From: Oikopleura dioica
Lineage: Eukaryota > Chordata > Appendicularia > Copelata > Oikopleuridae
Direction: 5' to 3'
Length of the DNA stretch: 64,000 bases
Assembly: GCA_907165135.1 (NCBI GenBank)
Contig: OU015567.1
Location: 8,809,001 to 8,873,000, forward strand
In this document: positions 43,548 through 54,790 of the stretch, one piece after another
Layout: each line of letters starts with the position of its first letter
How positions within the stretch are numbered: position 1 is the first letter of the stretch
Position numbers and translations under genes: made by a program
Notes under the pieces: model-generated
Told to the model about the DNA's origin: nothing
The model's input: the letters and a program-made list of their open reading frames with translations, nothing else
Database searches by the model: none

Positions 43548-46500
43548 CTATGCATGTTTTTGAAGAATTTTAAGAGCATAATCCGGATCGAAGTTTGCTC
43601 GCTGAAGTGCTTTTTGGCAGATGTTTTCGGGAAAGACTTGATATAGTCGTTGAGTCTAAATGAGTCTGTAGTTGTAGAAAAATGACGGAAGAAACCTACC
43701 TTTAATTGTTTAATTGCCTTAAGGGGGTAGAAACAGCTTTTTTCCGAAAAAGGCGATTTTTGACCGGCGCTTCAGACAAGAGAATCTTACATTTTCAAAT
43801 TTTCTCTTCAGGTTTAGATAGATACATCTTAGATCTAGGAACATCTCTCTCGAAATTTGTTTTAGTCATCAAGTTTTTGAGTAAGCGGGCTCAAAAGCAG
43901 CTCAACTCTCCGAAATTCTCGATTTTCGCAAATTTTTAAACACGTATATCTCGAGTCCCTTGATAGTTAAATATATTTCATTCATGTTTTTGTGAAGCTC
44001 AACCCTTTTTCTAGGAGCATTTATAAGGAGATTTCGTGAACATAAATAAATCTCAGGTTTTCTTTTATGTAGCTGCAGTCCAAAATCGAGAAAGCTGTTT
44101 CTACCCCCTTAAGGGTGTCCATATTTGTCCGTTCTAGGGCTTGTTTGATAGCAGCTTCGCTGGTAAATGGGCACTTTGCTGCAACACTGTCGATTTTCAG
44201 CCTCATCGCTTTTTGCTCAGTGATTGATTCTCGCTTTCGTCCTCTAGCAAAGATATCCCTTTCTTCCTCCCTTTCGGGAATGCTCTTCGGTTGTGAGTTT
44301 TCTTTCACTTCGGAAGTTGCGAAGGCGGAAACTGGCTGGTATTTCTGTCTTAATGCACTAACTGCATCAGAGGCTGACATAAATGCTAGTTTCGACATGT
44401 CGTTATTGATGGATTTCTCATTTTCTTTGGCTTTTTGATTGGGAATTCCTATTGATGTCTGACGGGAGGGTGGAATTACTTGAGCTGTTTTCTGTGGGCT
44501 GATCATTGAGTTGGCTCTTTTTGGAAGCGACGATCGCTTTTCTTGGTTTTCAAGGTCGAGGCGATGAGATGGAAAAGTGTTCATGCTTGATTGAGCTTTT
44601 CTCTCCAGCGTTCTAGAATAAAATTGTAGGTGCTTGATCTAATGTAAGGAAAACTTACGCTTCTCTCGGTGAAATGATAGTTGAGTTTGTTTCTTGATTA
44701 TTTTTGACAGGGAAATTTCGTGGCGGCTTTGAAGGAATGATTTTTTCTTCGGAGATTTCTTCCCTTGACTCTGTCTCTGGTGGTGGAAAGCTTGGGACTT
44801 TATCTTGCGTTGGCGAGGAGAAATCAACCCAATCACGAGTTAAATTGTCATTTCTGACATTTTGTGGATTCTTTGTTTTTACGATCTCTAACGGAAGTTT
44901 CAGTGGAGACGATTCTTCGTTGATTGTTTCTCCAGGACTCTCTTTTCGTACTTCTTCGACTGGTATTGTAACTGGCTCAGAATCAGGCTTTGTGTTCTTT
45001 TTATTGAACCAGCTAAACGCATCCTCGAGGTTTATTTCTGGCTTCATTGATTTTTCCTCGTTTCTGGGAGAATACTTTGGCGCGAAGGGATTCGTATCTG
45101 AATTCAACCAGTTTGGCTGTTTTGTGGGAGACTGAGGCTCCGGAGTTTTACTTCTTTCTGCTATTGCGGGATATGAAGGTCGTATCGGTTGAGGCGTGAT
45201 CGATCGATTTTCAGTGATGGGATTGAGGGGTCGAATGGAAGGGGTCAACACTGGAAAGGACACAGGAAAGTGATTCGATGAATCAGGCTTTTGAATGGGA
45301 ACTAATGCTGAATCAGCAGTTGGGAATGACAATGAGAAATCAACAGGAAAGTGGTTGCTTCCAACGATATTTTGATTACCATTCTGCAGAAACTCTGGAT
45401 TGTGGTTGAAAATATCTCGTGTCATTTGCCCTCCATCGGTAATGGTCAAGTTTGATGCTCTGTTGATCAATTCTAGCTCTTTTCCAAGCGCATCCATTTC
45501 GTCACTATCTTCGTCCGTTTCTGGAGTTACTTGGTAGACTTCGTTATAGTTGCTTGCGCTTTCTCTTGAGTTGGTTTCTGTGAGGTTTTGCGATGAATAA
45601 ACCTCATTGTAGTAATTTTGATTTTGCGCCATTCTGCTGCCACTTCTCGTTACGTCGATACTCGATCCTCTATAGAAAGAGGCATCAGATTCAAAACTGT
45701 CGACCCTCTCTGAAGAGTAAATTCGAGGTTGCTTGTTTTCATCGTCAGACGAAGATTCGAATGAATCGTAGGTCCTGGTGATTTCAGGCTGAGGAGCTAC
45801 TTTATTGCTTGATGCTCTGATTTGCCTTCCTATTTCTCTATGCATATCCTGGAATGATTTCGGTGGCGCTTTCGGAGTTGGTTGTTCTTTATAAACAGGT
45901 CTTTCCGCTAGCTCCTCGGAGAGAGAGCCGAGAAGATCCATCCCCTGCGCCGTAGGATTCACTTGATTTTGATTCGGCTCGGGTTGTTTTACCGAAACTG
46001 GGCCACTAACGGGCCTTGGTGGTGGCCGCCGTTTGGAGACAGTTTTCTTTGGAACAATCGGATTCTCCAATATGCTCGGGTCAATTTGATCCGCTTTGCC
46101 CCACGATGTTCCTCCCTTTCCATCTCCGTGAGCTGCATGGATGAAACTGTCCGGGACTGGCGCTGAAATGTCGCTTTTGCTGACTCGCGCTCGCCCCAAG
46201 GATCCTGCTTTGCTCCCTTTGGTCCCAACTGGTCCCAGGAGCGTCATAGAAATAGGACCGATGGCGAGGCTCGAAGAATTCTGAGCAAGAGCGATTCCTT
46301 CGCGAGTCTTGATAATGTGAACAGTATCACCAGCGTTGACCTTCAATCGATTAGGATCGCTGCATTGAGCGTTTACTTCTGCTTCTTTTGGCATTAGCTC
46401 GCTCAGAATCTTGTAAAGATCGCTGAAACTAGGCCGTAGTCGCGCATCGCTCAACCAGCATTTCTGAGCAACCACCCAAAAATCACTAGTGATTTTTCCT

Positions 46501-47646
46501 GGCTCGGCGAGTCGCTCGCCAATTTTCAGTTTTCGGACAATTTCGACCGCCTTTACGCCAGACCAAGGGGAGAGACCGTAGTTGAACATTTCCCATACAG
46601 TCACTCCAAAGGACCAGACATCGGATTTCTCCGAAAACGTTCTCTTCGTCAGCGATTCAAGGGAGCTCCAAGCGATTGGGATTTTGCGATCTTCCGACAT
46701 AAGATATTCCCCGTTTTCATTCACTCTTCTCATTAATCCAAAATCGCCGACCTTGACTTCATTTTGGTTGTAAATCAAAATGTTGCGCAACGCAAGATCG
46801 CGATGGACAAACTTCTTTGAGGCCAAATAATCCATGCCTTTTGCAATTTGAACGGAAAACTCACACAATCGGAGGACGCTGAAATCACGCTGCTTTCTCA
46901 GTCGGGTTTGGAGAGATCCTCCTGGCGCGAGTTTCATCACCATCTTCAGCGGTTGGGAAAGGACGATTCCGTAAAGAGGGAGGAGATAACGATGGTCCAG
47001 CTCCGCCATGACACTGATTTCTTCGAAAAAGTCGTAAATTGCGTTCTTGTCCGCTTCATCGCCGAGCTAATCGAAAAATAATTAAATTCTTCTTGACGAT
47101 TCACCAAAGATAGGAATTCAAGGAATTCGGAAAAGTACCTTGAGCGTTTTAATAGCGACATCGATTTTGCCGCCTGGGGAAGTCCATACGCCCTCGACGA
47201 CGATTCCAAAAGTTCCATCTCCGAGTTTCTTTCCTTCCGCTAAGGAGGATGGGTTAATCAAGGCGCCTCTCTGGTCGATGGTTTTAACAGAGTTGCTGTG
47301 GTAATTCAGTGTTGGTAGATTCTTTCCATACTGAAAAATGACATTTAAAACAATAATTTCAGCTGGCTTCTAGTGGGACCTGTTTCAGATGTTTCTTATT
47401 CCGTTTCTTTTCTTTTTTCACCGCTGCAAGAAGCCGTCTTTGAGCAGGTTCAGATAATCCAATCGAGCTCAAGAAATTTGGAGTTACATGGTCGAAATGT
47501 TCCGGAAGAGTGATATCCGCATCCTGAATGAGTTTTTTAGTTTTTTATTGATTCTTTTGAAAAGCCAATTTTACCTTGAACTTGAGAAAGTAGTTTTCCA
47601 AGCGGACAGAGACCAATAAGTCACGCAGCCAAATACTATCCGTCAT
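43548..47646 (-). CDS. ACK (TNK2)-type non-receptor tyrosine kinase
   Basis: Exons (minus) 47646-47575, 47523-47380, 47330-47139, 47066-44659, 44612-44105, 43717-43700 and 43655-43548 sum to 1150 codons. Order: SAM-like N-terminus (WLRDLLVSVRLENYFLKF), kinase domain (GDGTFGIVVEG glycine loop, VAIKTLK lysine, FVHRDLALRN, GDFGLMRR), an SH3-like segment (DTVHIIKTREGI), a CRIB-like segment (DSFIHAAHGDGKGG), a long Pro/Ser-rich region and a C-terminal tandem UBA region (SEAAIKQALERTNMDTLK ... AIKQLK, then CQKALQRANFDPDYALKIL). This order is that of ACK1, a Cdc42 effector. A MITE interrupts the UBA exon and must be spliced as an intron (43718-44104) for the protein to be complete, leaving an 18-nt microexon (43700-43717). 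Confidence 0.9.
43723..44108. mobile_element. TTAA-flanked MITE acting as an intron of ACK
   Basis: Element of 386 bp with perfect 18-bp inverted ends GGGGGTAGAAACAGCTTT (43723-43740, 44091-44108) and TTAA on both sides (43719-43722 and 44109-44112). Deleting the element and one TTAA restores the reading DTLKAIKQLK, so it sits inside a formerly continuous coding exon. The left end as seen by the gene contains GGG/GTAGAA (donor) and the right end plus duplication gives CCCCCTTAAG/GCA (acceptor). Confidence 0.88.
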
Positions 47647-48097
47647 TCTTCTCTTTTTGCACTACTCATAACTTAGACTCCTAGTTTTAGAAAAAAGGTG
47701 TTGTTGCTTTCGCCCGATTTATTGTCTCTCCAAATATATGACCTTTCGCGTCATCTCTCGCTTTTCTGAAAAGAACAGCAACAATTAGCTCAATTATTTT
47801 TAATGAAGCCGTTGAAGGCCTCGATTAAAAAAGTACTCGTCAAAAAGTGACAAATCTGATGGATAGTGAGTCGTTTATGAATTCATGCCAGGAAGATTGA
47901 GTGTCTTTATTTTGAATGAGTAATTAGTTTATTGAAAGTTAAACAAGAAATCGAAAGGAATTTTCAATACTGGAACTTCGAAAAACATCAGTTTTACTTT
48001 TGGAACGGCTGTTTTACAGTGTTATTGAACAGTTAGTTGACTTAGAAACAGGTAGACTGAGTTGGAAAAAGGACTTCGGATTTCTTCTTCTTCGTTT

Positions 48098-48429
48098 TTA
48101 GCAAGAAGGAATGTTGTAGTGACCTTCGCTAGAAAGAAGTCGATGAGTTCGCAAGTGTTTCTCAGTGGTGCAAGCTGCAGGTGGAGTAGCTGGGACGCAA
48201 ATTCCTTGCCAAGTGCCGTAGTCTTTAGTTCCAGTGCATTCGTCGAGGTATGGAAGGTCCAGATAGCCAGGAGCGTGAGATCCTCGGCTTTGGCCGATAA
48301 GCATAGGAGAGGCCTAAAAATTAATTCGATAAAACATTCAAAGGCGAAGAATCTTAATTTTTCTACAAAAATCAACTTAGACTTTGATTTTACCTGAAGA
48401 AGACCAACAAGGGCAGCAAAGATCTTCAT
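48098..48429 (-). CDS. Small secreted protein with four cysteines
   Basis: Two exons (48429-48394 and 48313-48098), 83 aa. Exon 1 is just the signal-peptide core MKIFAALVGLLQ. The mature part starts about ASPMLIGQSRG and contains YLDECTGTKDYGTWQGIC, VPATPPAACTTEKH and ends NIPSC. The four cysteines suggest two disulfides in a short extracellular peptide. No family recognised; could be an antimicrobial, hormone-like or matrix peptide. Confidence 0.5.
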
Positions 48430-48688
48430 TCTTTCTATCTCTATATTTTCTGAATTCTGAACCCGTCGTGTTTCTTGACTTCTCAAAGGCGCTAAAAGAT
48501 CACAAGACCCTCTTCAATCAATGATTCATCCGATTTCAATCGCCGCTGGCTACTTTCAGGCGCCTACGTCATCTTCCCACACGGCGCGTCATTTGTGAAA
48601 AACGCCCACGCCAGTTTTTCTTCAAGGCGCATTTTTTTCCTTTTTTTGAACGAGATTTTTCGATGAGAAAATGATAGTTTATCGAGTG

Positions 48689-50477
48689 ATGAAATTGTTG
48701 TGTTTTCTTTTCGTAAATCTGGCGAGAGCAAAGGATGAGTTCTTCTCTTCTTTCGCTCACATGGAGAAATTAATGGAAGAAGAGGAGATTTTAATCGAAG
48801 AAATTTCAGGTAAAATGAGACTTCAAATGTATTTTTTATTCAACAAAAAAGATTTGAAAGTCAAAATAGGATTCTTACTCTTCAATTTTCGCTTTTAGAT
48901 TATCTTTCTTCGGAAATCCATCGACTGGACAAGCTCAAAACTGTGATTTCGACAATACAATCAGAACGCGGGTCATCCTCCTACCAAGACCACCTTTCCC
49001 ATCCAGTCAATCAATATCGCCTGATCCGTCGTTTCACGAAAGAATGGGTAGATATCAACCGCCTCCTGGAGAACCCCGAAAATCCTCCCGAGTTCGAAGA
49101 ATTGCTGCTCAACCACGACGAAATCACTGGGGCTGCTCAAGCGTTGTCCCGCCTTTCCGACGTCTACCAAATCGAACCAATTCATTTTGCGACGGGGAAT
49201 GCCACCAGAAACGCTCCGCAGCTCTCGTTCGAAGATAGTTTCAAAATTGGTAACGCGCTTTACAACAAACAGGAGTACTATCACTGTACAAAGTGGATGC
49301 GAGCAGCGAGAGCGCTTATCCCCCAGCCGGACAATACTGTTTTCCCGAAATACAGTGACTTACTCGACTACGAAGCCTTCTGCTCCTCGCATAGTGGAAA
49401 CACGCCGCGCGCGCTGGCCCTGACGGAAGAAATTTTAAAACGAAACGATCACAGCGAGCCAGAACGAATCGAAAGCAACTGGCGATATTACCAGAGCAAA
49501 ATTTCAGACTTTGACAGCTTTCCAAACGATTATCTCGAGCGACCCAGCCATTATAACCCAGAAGAAAGACAAAGATACGAAGAACTTTGCCAGTTGGGCT
49601 ATGATAACGAAAACATCCTCCGAGACAACAACGATGATGAACTTTCATGTTACTTTTTCAAAGGTCATGAAAATGACTTCTTCTCTCGATTGGGGCCATG
49701 GAAAGTGGAGGAAATCGCCAAGAAGCCTTATGTTGTTCGTTTCTATGAAATTCTTTACGAAGATGAAATTGATGCCCTCGAACGGTAAATTATCTCCTTT
49801 TTACACTTCGTTTCAACCTCGATTTCAAACACTGAAAATTCAGTCTTGGAGAAGAAAAACTCGCGCGAGCGACTGTATTCGATCCAGCAACACATAAACT
49901 CGTCAATGCCGACTACCGTGTTTCGAAATCAGCTTGGCTCAAAGACGAAGACTCCAAGATCGTCGCCACTTATAATCGACGTATTTCGCGACTGACAGGG
50001 CTCGATTTGGAGTACGCCGAGCAGCTGCAAATGTCAAACTACGGTATTGGCGGACAATACGAGCCGCATTTTGACTATTCTCGACGAGAATGGGACATTT
50101 ACAACAACCGGCGAATCGCTACTTGGGTATGTTTTTCTTGATTGAAAACAACAATCGCTAACTGAAATTTAGCTTTCATATTTGACGACAGTCGAACAAG
50201 GCGGAGGAACAGTCTTCACAGAGCTCGGTCTCCATATTCGATCGATCAAGGGCTCGGCGGTTTTCTGGTACAATTTATTGCCAAATGGCTCTGGCGATGA
50301 AAGAACCCGGCACGCCGCTTGTCCCGTTTTAAGGTACACTCAGGGTTTTACGAGCAGATTAAACAATGATTTAACAGGGGCAACAAGTGGGTCTCGAATA
50401 AATGGATCCATGAATTCGGCAACGAATGGAATCGACGATGCCGCCTCGACGAGGAAGCTGACAATCTTTTCCTATAA
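48689..50477 (+). CDS. Prolyl 4-hydroxylase alpha subunit
   Basis: Exons 48689-48809, 48899-49784, 49844-50126, 50173-50333 and 50378-50477 sum to 517 codons, close to the usual 530. Signal peptide MKLLCFLFVNLARA (an in-frame ATG at 48671 would add six residues; I prefer 48689). The N-terminal P4Ha region and peptide-substrate domain follow (FKIGNALYNKQEYYHCTKWM). The 2OG-Fe(II) dioxygenase domain has the iron ligands in GQYEPHFDYS (HxD) and RHAACPVL (distal His), and GNKWVSNKWIHE with the 2-oxoglutarate-binding Lys. ER enzyme that makes 4-hydroxyproline in collagen-type chains with PDI as partner. Confidence 0.92.
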
Positions 50478-51163
50478 AAAGACCAAGTTTTAGAATATTT
50501 AAATCGCAATCTTTGAAACCCTTATTGACCTATCTTCCAAACCAAGCAACTTACAATCTGTTACACATGTCTACTTTCCCTCTACTGACTTACACAACTT
50601 GATATCTTGCCTTATCTTTGCTTCAACAACATAATTTCTTCAAGCCATATTAGTCCCAATCCTTCATTTTCTACTTTTAGACAGAGAAATCCGTAAATTC
50701 TTCCCGAACTCATCGATAAAACTCGGTAGGTAAAATTGCATGCACCCTCCTCATGTCATGAACATCACTGTTAGTTATCAATTTGTGTTGTCGTTTGTTC
50801 GACCATTCTTCTTTTAACAGTTAATTTTCATAGCGAAAAAGAGAGAGAGAGTCCTCGTGAGTCCCCAGAAGCTATGAAAAACAGTGAGAAAACAGAAACC
50901 AGAACTAGAAAAATAAGAAATAGAAAAAGCCGCCGAAGAAGCGCAGAAATCGCAAAGTCATCTTTTGAGAATACAGAAAACATGAATTTTTGATTGACTG
51001 AGTGAGAAACCCAGAAAATGAAGAAAGCTAAAGAAACTAGAAACATGAAAATTGAAAGAGTGAGGTCCGGAAGACGAAAAAGAAAAATACTTTTTACATG
51101 GCCATTTTGCACAATTACGTTTAAGAAGATAAAGATTTAGGAATAAATCAAGCAGCAAGAATC

Positions 51164-52076
51164 ATGGGTGGCTCCAGAGAACGTTCGCTAAGCCACGATT
51201 CCGACAGCAGGTAAAACTTCGTAGTCAATTATTTTCCTTACTAAAATCATAGAAGACGTTCCCGCTCGTACTCGCGAGGTCGCAGAAGCAGATCTCGATC
51301 GGGGCGACGAAGCCGATCCCCTGATCGACGAAGAAGATCTCGAAGTGACTCCCGGGGATCGCACCGCGGATCTCGACGAAGCCGATCTGCTTCTCCATCC
51401 AAGTACCGAAAGCAGCGACACTTTGGCGATCGAAACGATCCCAACAAATCTCGATGCTTAGGTAAACTCCCACTACCATACTTTTTCTCATCATTTTCAA
51501 AGGTGTTTTCAACCTTGGCCGAAGAACAACTGAAGACGAGTTCCGACGAACCTTCGAGCGATATGGAAAACTCGAGGTAAAAGTTCTTTTTTCAATGTCA
51601 TTCCTCCTTTTTCTAGAGTTGCAAACTCGTTTACGACCAGAAGCGAGAAGAATCCCGAGGCTTCGGCTTCGTCACTTTCGAAAATATTGAAGACGCGATC
51701 TACGCCAAGAAAGATGCCACAGGCATGGACATCAGCGGTCATGAGTACGAGTCTTTCTTTCACTTTCCCTTCTTAACTTCGTTTAGAATCCGAATCGATT
51801 ACAGTATCACCAAGCGAGCTCACAGCCCTACTCCTGGTTGCTACATGGGATCGAAGGGTGGCAGAGGCGATCGACGAGGTAAATAACGCCTTCTTTTTTT
51901 TCGTTACTCATTCTTTATTAGGTTACCGACGATCCCGCAGCCGTGACCGCTACTCTCGCCGATCTCGCTACAGCCGAAGCCGATCTCGGGAGCGAAGACG
52001 GTCTCCCTCGCCTTACCGCCGCCGATCGCCATCCCCTTACTACTCTTCCCGACGAAGCCGATCCCGCTCTCGCTAA
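51164..52076 (+). CDS. Transformer-2-like SR splicing factor
   Basis: Exons 51164-51210, 51253-51461, 51503-51576, 51617-51744, 51787-51878 and 51922-52076 (234 aa). An N-terminal RS domain, one RRM with RNP2 CLGVFNL and RNP1 RGFGFVTF, the Tra2 linker ([20 protein letters not shown]) and a C-terminal RS domain ending [15 protein letters not shown] order with the HSPTPG linker is characteristic of Tra2, which binds GAA-type exonic enhancers. Start ATG follows an A-rich leader and gives a short first exon. Confidence 0.9.
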
Positions 52077-52402
52077 AACACGATTTTGTCCATTGCCCTT
52101 CTTGTTAATTCTTGATCTTTTAGGCTAATCATTATTCTGAACTCCTGTCGCATCAAACTAAATCCCAAAAACACCCTCAAGTCTCCTGTCTCGCTCAATT
52201 ATTTTAACCCTGAATAGCAAGTAAACAGTAGGATCATCCTGTCAGTACTGATGTTTGAAAGTTACTTTTACTGAAGTTGGCGAGCATTAAAGCGTAGTTA
52301 CAGTAATTACAGCTCTATTTTTCCTTTTACGAACTTACACAGCCATTTAAAATTTCAATAAAATTGAGTCCATGAGGATTACCGTCGGATTTTTACTGTA
52401 GA

Positions 52403-53158
52403 ATGGATCCAGTTTCTTACAGCGGTGATGCGCAGACACGCAGAGAGCAAAAGAAAAAGTTCCTCGAACGAGCAACTCGCTCATCGTTAGAAATCATGGA
52501 GCTATCACTTTATTTGTACCTCTATTACAGAAGCATTTACGCAGAGGAGCTGTTTCGAAGCGTCCGCAGATTCAGGAAAAGGTCAGAAATCAAGGAAAAG
52601 CAGTTAAAACCCTCACTTTTTGTTGATCTTTGTAAAAGCGTGATCGTTAAAGAATGTATTTCGCCAGAAGTGCGGGACTACGTCAACCAAGCATTGAAAC
52701 CTGCGGAAGAACTCATTCAAAATGGACAATTGCGGGGAGTTCACTGCGTCATTTCGACATCTGATGGGATGGAAATAGAACGGCTCTGCTTTGATCTCAA
52801 GGATCCAAAAGATCTGGAAGGGCAAACAAGCAGCTTCTTTCAGCACGCCAGATCTCGTAAGAGCCCTTTTCAAACTAAAAATAACTTCTTTAACTTAGAT
52901 GAAATGGAGAAGTACTACCAAATATTTCTGAAAAAGATCCAAGGGGAGGAAGAAATCAGAAATGTCTACGCTGAAGCGAGTTATCATTTCACTCGTTTGT
53001 TGTCAACCCTTGCTTTGCTGAGAGATTTACCGGAGCAGCACAACTGGCATTTGGAATACAAAGTAAAGGGAAAAGATGATTATCTGAAGATTTCAGATGA
53101 GAGTGGCCGATCATTAGTACCAGTTGCTTCCAGGAATGGATTTGATCGCAAAAACTAG
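52403..53158 (+). CDS. REV7/MAD2L2 HORMA-domain protein
   Basis: Exons 52403-52581, 52639-52856 and 52899-53158 (218 aa; human 211). Both introns (57 and 42 nt) are multiples of three and open, so an unspliced reading looks like one 251-aa frame; removing them restores alignment with REV7 (YLYLYYRSIYAEELF, RFRKSVIVKECISPEVRDYV, SHEMEKYYQIFLKKI). The C-terminal seat-belt segment RSLVPVASRN corresponds to RLIPLKTM. REV7 is the accessory subunit of DNA polymerase zeta and of shieldin. Confidence 0.8.
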   Translation: MDPVSYSGDAQTRREQKKKFLERATRSSLEIMELSLYLYLYYRSIYAEELFRSVRRFRKRSEIKEKQLKPSLFVDLCKSVIVKECISPEVRDYVNQALKPAEELIQNGQLRGVHCVISTSDGMEIERLCFDLKDPKDLEGQTSSFFQHARSRKSPFQTKNNFFNLDEMEKYYQIFLKKIQGEEEIRNVYAEASYHFTRLLSTLALLRDLPEQHNWHLEYKVKGKDDYLKISDESGRSLVPVASRNGFDRKN

Positions 53159-53403
53159 CTAAAATTAATAAAATTAGGTTCTTTTCCTTTGAAAGCCAGT
53201 CTTATCCAAGAATAGAAAACGCGAAAATGAAGCAATTAAACCGATTTCTTCAAACTTTTATGGATTTATTCAAATGGAGTCCTGTGTTTGTCTAAAACCC
53301 CTTATGTAAAACTCATTTTTCTCTTTCATTGCCAAAACAGATATTTTCATTTTCAACACCCAATACAGATTTTTGCTTTTTTATAATTTATTTTTTTTGC
53401 TTT

Positions 53404-53773
53404 TCAGTCGTACATTTCATTAGATGTAAGTTTTGTAACGGTTTTCTGTCTTCGTAACAGGGACGATGATTTGATTGTTGGTCTTGGGGATGATTCTTCG
53501 ATCTCGCAATTTGAAAATTTCAGATCGTCTTTGGCGGCTGATTTGCTGAGCTCGCGGGATCGAAGTTGTAGAAATGTTGCGTTTCTTGATATTTTTTCGA
53601 TCTCTTCTGATAGGGATATTCTTCTTTGCAAAGCGGCAAAACCTTTGCTTTGAAGGATAAGCGATTGGGATGAAGGTTCCAAAGTCGGATTTCGCGTCGA
53701 GCTCTTCTAGGGAGCTTGTTCTTGCTCTTTTTCGGGTCGTAGTAGGGAGGAAACAGCTTAGTAAGTTCAACAT
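53404..53773 (-). CDS. Small unrecognised basic protein
   Basis: Two exons (53773-53643 and 53584-53404), 103 aa, phase consistent with a 58-nt GT-AG intron. Starts MLNLLSCFLPTTTRKRARTS and ends VTKLTSNEMYD; rich in Ser, Arg and Lys. TTTATT at about 53387-53392 gives an AATAAA polyadenylation signal on the minus strand just past the stop. Converges with the REV7 gene. No family recognised. Confidence 0.5.
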
Positions 53774-54038
53774 TTTTATTGATTTATGAGTAAGGACTGA
53801 GATTTGTCCGGTTTTATAGCTGTTCAATTTCCGGCGCCCGATAGTGGCCGCAGCTGATTCTCAGCTTTGGAACTCCGGCAGCTGTGACTGCTCGATAAAG
53901 ATCTCCCCTTTGAGCAAAACGTAATTGATTTCTCGTGATCAGCATGGAACAGTAATATCCTGCCAAGATCTGATAAATCAATCAAGAAGGAAAATGAAAT
54001 GTGTGGTACAAACGCTAGAAAATTACTTCCTTTGAGGA

Positions 54039-54415
54039 ATGTCTTGGGAATCGAGCGGGATAACCCTTGATGAAATTGACGAAAATTTCCTTTTAGACGG
54101 TAAAAAGAATGTCTCGATCGGAATCACATGCACAGAATATTGACTTCGTCAGCAACAAGTGGGAAGCGGTCAATAATCATGTCATGGGCATCAGGTACAG
54201 AAGTCCTCCTCGATCCTGGGAGATATTTCTTTTTCAGACAAATCAAGACGCGGTTCGCTGGGAAACCCTACCGAGCAGTGTTCTACGATCCAAGAGAAGA
54301 CAACGAAAACATCAGCAAAGGTAGAAAACGCCATTTTCAAGCCCAAATAATGCGGGTTTTAGACTTTGTCCCATTCGATATTTCAAAACTGACGATGAAA
54401 TCAGATTCGTCCTGA
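54039..54415 (+). CDS. Small unrecognised protein
   Basis: Four exons (54039-54098, 54136-54194, 54238-54320, 54363-54415) give 84 aa: MSWESSGITLDEIDENFLL, NIDFVSNKWEAVNNHVMGIR, FAGKPYRAVFYDPREDNE and DFVPFDISKLTMKSDSS. The last three exons are joined by regular GT-AG introns in phase. The first junction keeps frame only if the 37-nt intron begins GG (or is a 25-nt GT-AG intron). No family recognised. Confidence 0.45.
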
Positions 54416-54790
54416 CTATAACCGTCAAAAAGATCTTTCGTTTTTTCTTTGTAATTTTTGCTCCTACTGTCGACTGCCCTCCCTCGTAGATGTTGAAACA
54501 ACCGGCAAATGCTCCCAGAATATCGAATTTCTGAATGTTCTATTTTCTTACTTTACTCCCTTTACCATCCATTATTTCAAATTTTTCCTGCTCGTAACTT
54601 TCTGTAGCCCCGTTTTACAGATTTTCTTCGACTTTTTTTCATTTTTTTTTCTTTGAATAGACATGTCACTGCGATAAATAAAACTAAAATTCTTTAAAGA
54701 AATGAACGAAATCGCATAAATGCGATATTCAATCGTTTTTTCGTCGAATCAGAATGTTGAGCAGCAATATTTTTTGTTTTGAAAAGTAGT

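Noticed and set aside
43718-44104. ACK as a pseudogene disrupted by a transposon
   Set aside because: All other exons are intact and phase consistent, and splicing of the element keeps the frame, so a functional gene with a new intron is the simpler reading.
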